From Lewinellaceae bacterium (lineage in GTDB: Bacteria > Bacteroidota > Bacteroidia > Chitinophagales > Saprospiraceae): a stretch of DNA of 64,000 bases. Of the stretch, positions 62,801 to 64,000 are shown piece after piece. Location of the stretch: assembly GCA_020636375.1 (NCBI GenBank), contig JACJXZ010000012.1, positions 62,001 through 126,000 on the forward strand, read 5' to 3'. Position numbers and translations under genes: made by a program. The notes under the pieces are model-generated. The model was not told where the DNA came from. It saw nothing but the letters and a program-made list of their open reading frames with translations, and did not search any database. Within the stretch, counting starts at the first letter, position 1, and each line of letters opens with the position of its first letter.

Positions 62801-63198
62801 CTGAAAGATATCCGATCTGGCAAAATGCCGACGGTTCTTACACCGTTCGCGGAGAAATCAAGAATTATGGCGGCGGGGACGTCTTCGTCGATGAACTCTT
62901 TTACCGCAGTGGCCCGGGCAGCGGCTTTACCGGACCGGAAGAAGAATTTGTGGAGGACGGCACCTGGACCCGCCTGCGCGAGGTGACCCTGTCTTATAAC
63001 TTCGGCAACAACCTGACCAACTGGCTGCGCGGCGCCTCCCTGTCTCTGACCGGACGGAACCTGGCGCTGTGGACTGACTATCAGGGCAACGACCCGGACA
63101 CCAACCTGACCGGCGCCGGCCAGAACGGGTTCGGCCTGGACTACTTCCAGAACCCGGGCACGCGGACGTATAAGATCACGCTCAACCTCAACTTCTAA
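59845..63198 (+). CDS. SusC/RagA-family TonB-linked outer-membrane transporter
   Basis: 1117 residues. Signal peptide (residues 1-20, AVGQ), carboxypeptidase-D-like domain (RTISGTVSDEEGTPLIGASV), plug with SLAGKSAGINIV and IIIDGVPI, and a barrel ending TLNLNF. Related to, but clearly diverged from, the SusC at 53440. Its SusD partner starts 8 bases after its stop. Neither SusC is accompanied by polysaccharide-degrading enzymes in the window, so the nutrient is unknown. Confidence 0.96.
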   Translation: MKKLLLVLPIFLLAFTLAVGQRTISGTVSDEEGTPLIGASVLVKGTTSGTVTDVSGAYTVQVPAEGNTLVFSYTGYANKEVEIGASDVVDVTLSESAELLDEVVVTALGFETKRSKVGVASSTVDGDALTRSGEVGLINSLAGKSAGINIVQSSGDPGAGSRIQIRGATSITGDLQPLIIIDGVPIFNDSYYGEAFGGQARGNSGSLGSGGGVTQQSRLNDINPEDIASVEVLRGASAAAVWGSRAANGVIVITTKKGRYARAKQWSVNFNSSVALDQVNREVPLNKTYGRGINGKFQFIPSGGLSWGDRIADRPGGTDDFITDPNADGYAGYFETADGTRYYSLPNGTDANPHGGKNSRDIFDPYEYLFQTGTTVSNSLGVTSASENGSVYFSIANLRQEGVIKAGSDYDRTTARLNATRRLGDKFTVDVNAGYTYSTSNRVQMGSNLNGLFLGGLRSAIDFNDDVNVGTYVDASGKEFPDRQRSYRNPLGASTNSIYDNPVWMINNIESTSKVNRVLGKVELRYEPTSWLNLTARTGLDTYTDEREDIYPVISAGTNNGGRFTKETITRTQINSDFIARARFDLTDDIALSALAGLGLNDRRLDDHGANARAFINPFSPPQLNNATNFELFNREEVERTAGIYATLGFEFYDQVFLNLSARNDWLSTLPVDDNSVFYPAADVAWQFTKLMSNRDILSSGRIRAGYGQVGRGPDPYLTSTDFYAPTAANTGFGEGWGPGVNPGVYGGAFAQSTIAGNPNIKPEIKTEIEGGFDLGFIKDRINLGFTYYNNTTDDLIIAVGQPSSTGFTQQIANAASIENKGVELEVDFGIIDNQDLSFNIYGNFTRNRNEVTRMTGTESLLLAGFSGGSSRAVVGEQLGVLFAGTWARNDDGSLDLDEDGFPQLGSTSGVIGDPNPDWRAGVGGLLNYKGFSLNVLFDHFEGGDIWNGTRGALAYFGMAEYTTVTTTLTEQQANELQVFGGSTVAERYPIWQNADGSYTVRGEIKNYGGGDVFVDELFYRSGPGSGFTGPEEEFVEDGTWTRLREVTLSYNFGNNLTNWLRGASLSLTGRNLALWTDYQGNDPDTNLTGAGQNGFGLDYFQNPGTRTYKITLNLNF

Positions 63199-63206
63199 TT
63201 ATCAAA

Positions 63207-64000
63207 ATGAATGATATTATGACAATCAAAAATATTTTTTCATTCCTCCTCGTGTTCGCTTTGCTGGCTTTCTCTGCCTGCAGCGACTTCGTGGACAGTT
63301 ATCAGGAGGACCCCAATAATGCTGCCGACGCACCGATCGAAGCCGTGCTCAACGCAGCCTTTGTCGGCACCATCATCGCCCACGAAGGCGAAGATGCCCG
63401 CCTGGCCTGCATGTGGTCCCGCCAGTTTACCGGCTCCGACCGCCAGTACGCGGCCCTGGAAGTTTACACGGTCAACGCCGAAAACTTCGACTGGGACAAG
63501 TACTATCTGGTCGCCGAAAACAGCAAGATCGTCATCGAAAAATCTGCCGAGACGAACGACAAGCTCGCCAGCGGTATCGCCCGGACCCTCCAGGCTCACT
63601 CTTACGGCATGATGGCCTCCATGTGGGGCGACATTCCGTATGCCCAGGCCAATAAGTTCCTGGAATTCCCGGACCCGGCCTATGACCCGCAGCCGCAGGT
63701 TTACGCCGACGTGCAGACCCTGCTGGACCAGGCTATCGCCGACCTCTCCGGCAACCCCAGCAGTGCCAGTGCCAGCCTGGATTTCTACTTTAGCGGCGAC
63801 GCCACCAAGTGGTCGCAGGCCGCTTCGACCCTGAAGGCGCGTTTTGCTCTGCATACAGGTGATTACACCACTGCCATCAGCTCGGCCACCAAAGGGGTGA
63901 AGTCTACAGCTGACGAGTGGATCATTCCGCATACCACCGGATCCTACAACCAGGATCAGAATATCTACTATTCCTTTGGCCAGTCGGATCGCGAAGGCTA
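63207..64000 (+). CDS. SusD/RagB-family lipoprotein (3' end beyond window)
   Basis: The frame is open from ATG 63207 (or 63219) to the right edge, 264 codons, so the C-terminus is missing. Lipoprotein signal with lipobox AFSAC, then SDFVDSYQEDPNNAADAP, the same opening as the SusD at 56715. Helical units with NAENFDWDKYY and MASMWGDIPYAQA match SusD-like proteins. It follows the second SusC and is its presumed partner. Confidence 0.92.
   Translation, partial: MNDIMTIKNIFSFLLVFALLAFSACSDFVDSYQEDPNNAADAPIEAVLNAAFVGTIIAHEGEDARLACMWSRQFTGSDRQYAALEVYTVNAENFDWDKYYLVAENSKIVIEKSAETNDKLASGIARTLQAHSYGMMASMWGDIPYAQANKFLEFPDPAYDPQPQVYADVQTLLDQAIADLSGNPSSASASLDFYFSGDATKWSQAASTLKARFALHTGDYTTAISSATKGVKSTADEWIIPHTTGSYNQDQNIYYSFGQSDREG

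Overview
The window looks like a chromosomal stretch of a Bacteroidota bacterium. The evidence is two adjacent SusC/SusD outer-membrane pairs, SPII lipoproteins, starts without Shine-Dalgarno sequences, and promoter-like boxes of the TTTG / TAnnTTTG type. The GC-rich household genes, low-complexity secreted protein, 'hypothetical-rich' conflict genes and minisatellites would suit the Saprospiria, but that placement is an inference.

Layout. (1) 1-3141: the N-terminal 460 codons of a low-complexity secreted protein (minus strand, cut by the window edge) and a prolyl-tRNA synthetase. (2) 3277-32856: one tightly packed minus-strand array of 16 genes, most junctions overlapping by a few bases or spaced by under 40. 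In transcription order it encodes a CHAT protease; a KGGVGR-ATPase/NB-ARC/TPR protein; an unknown basic protein; a zinc-ribbon GTPase; an unknown protein; a GAP1-like giant; a ClpB-like AAA+ unfoldase; a Ser/Thr kinase; a 1397-aa helical protein; a J-like protein; a GrpE-like protein; an Hsp70; a zinc-ribbon/TPR protein; a TIR protein with a Clp_N-like tail; and a MotA/ZorA-like plus OmpA/ZorB-like membrane motor pair. (3) 33015-39660: a divergent CHAT-macro protein, then a minus-strand set of caspase-like protease, small protein, TPR histidine kinase and NarL-type regulator. (4) 39661-40866: an AT-rich gap without convincing genes, a hairpin repeat and a 46-bp minisatellite. (5) 40867-52513: GC-rich genes (double cyclase-AAA-TPR protein, Rpn-type nuclease with an 8-residue repeat, ATP-grasp enzyme, leucyl aminopeptidase, CBM48 esterase, ROK kinase) and a MITE-like element. 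(6) 52514-64000: an atypical LuxR-type regulator and two SusC/SusD sets with an accessory lipoprotein.

The stretch from about 3.2 to 40.4 kb is visibly more AT-rich than both flanks (by eye roughly 40% against 60% GC), and a related hairpin sequence lies at each edge, so it reads as an acquired conflict/defence island. The working idea for the 16-gene array is a sensor-amplifier-effector system. A Zorya-like envelope motor and an NB-ARC/GTPase layer would sense. A dedicated chaperone set (Hsp70, GrpE-like, J-like, ClpB-like) and a kinase would relay or remodel. TIR and CHAT would act as effectors. The parts resemble known conflict-system families; I cannot match the combination to a named system.
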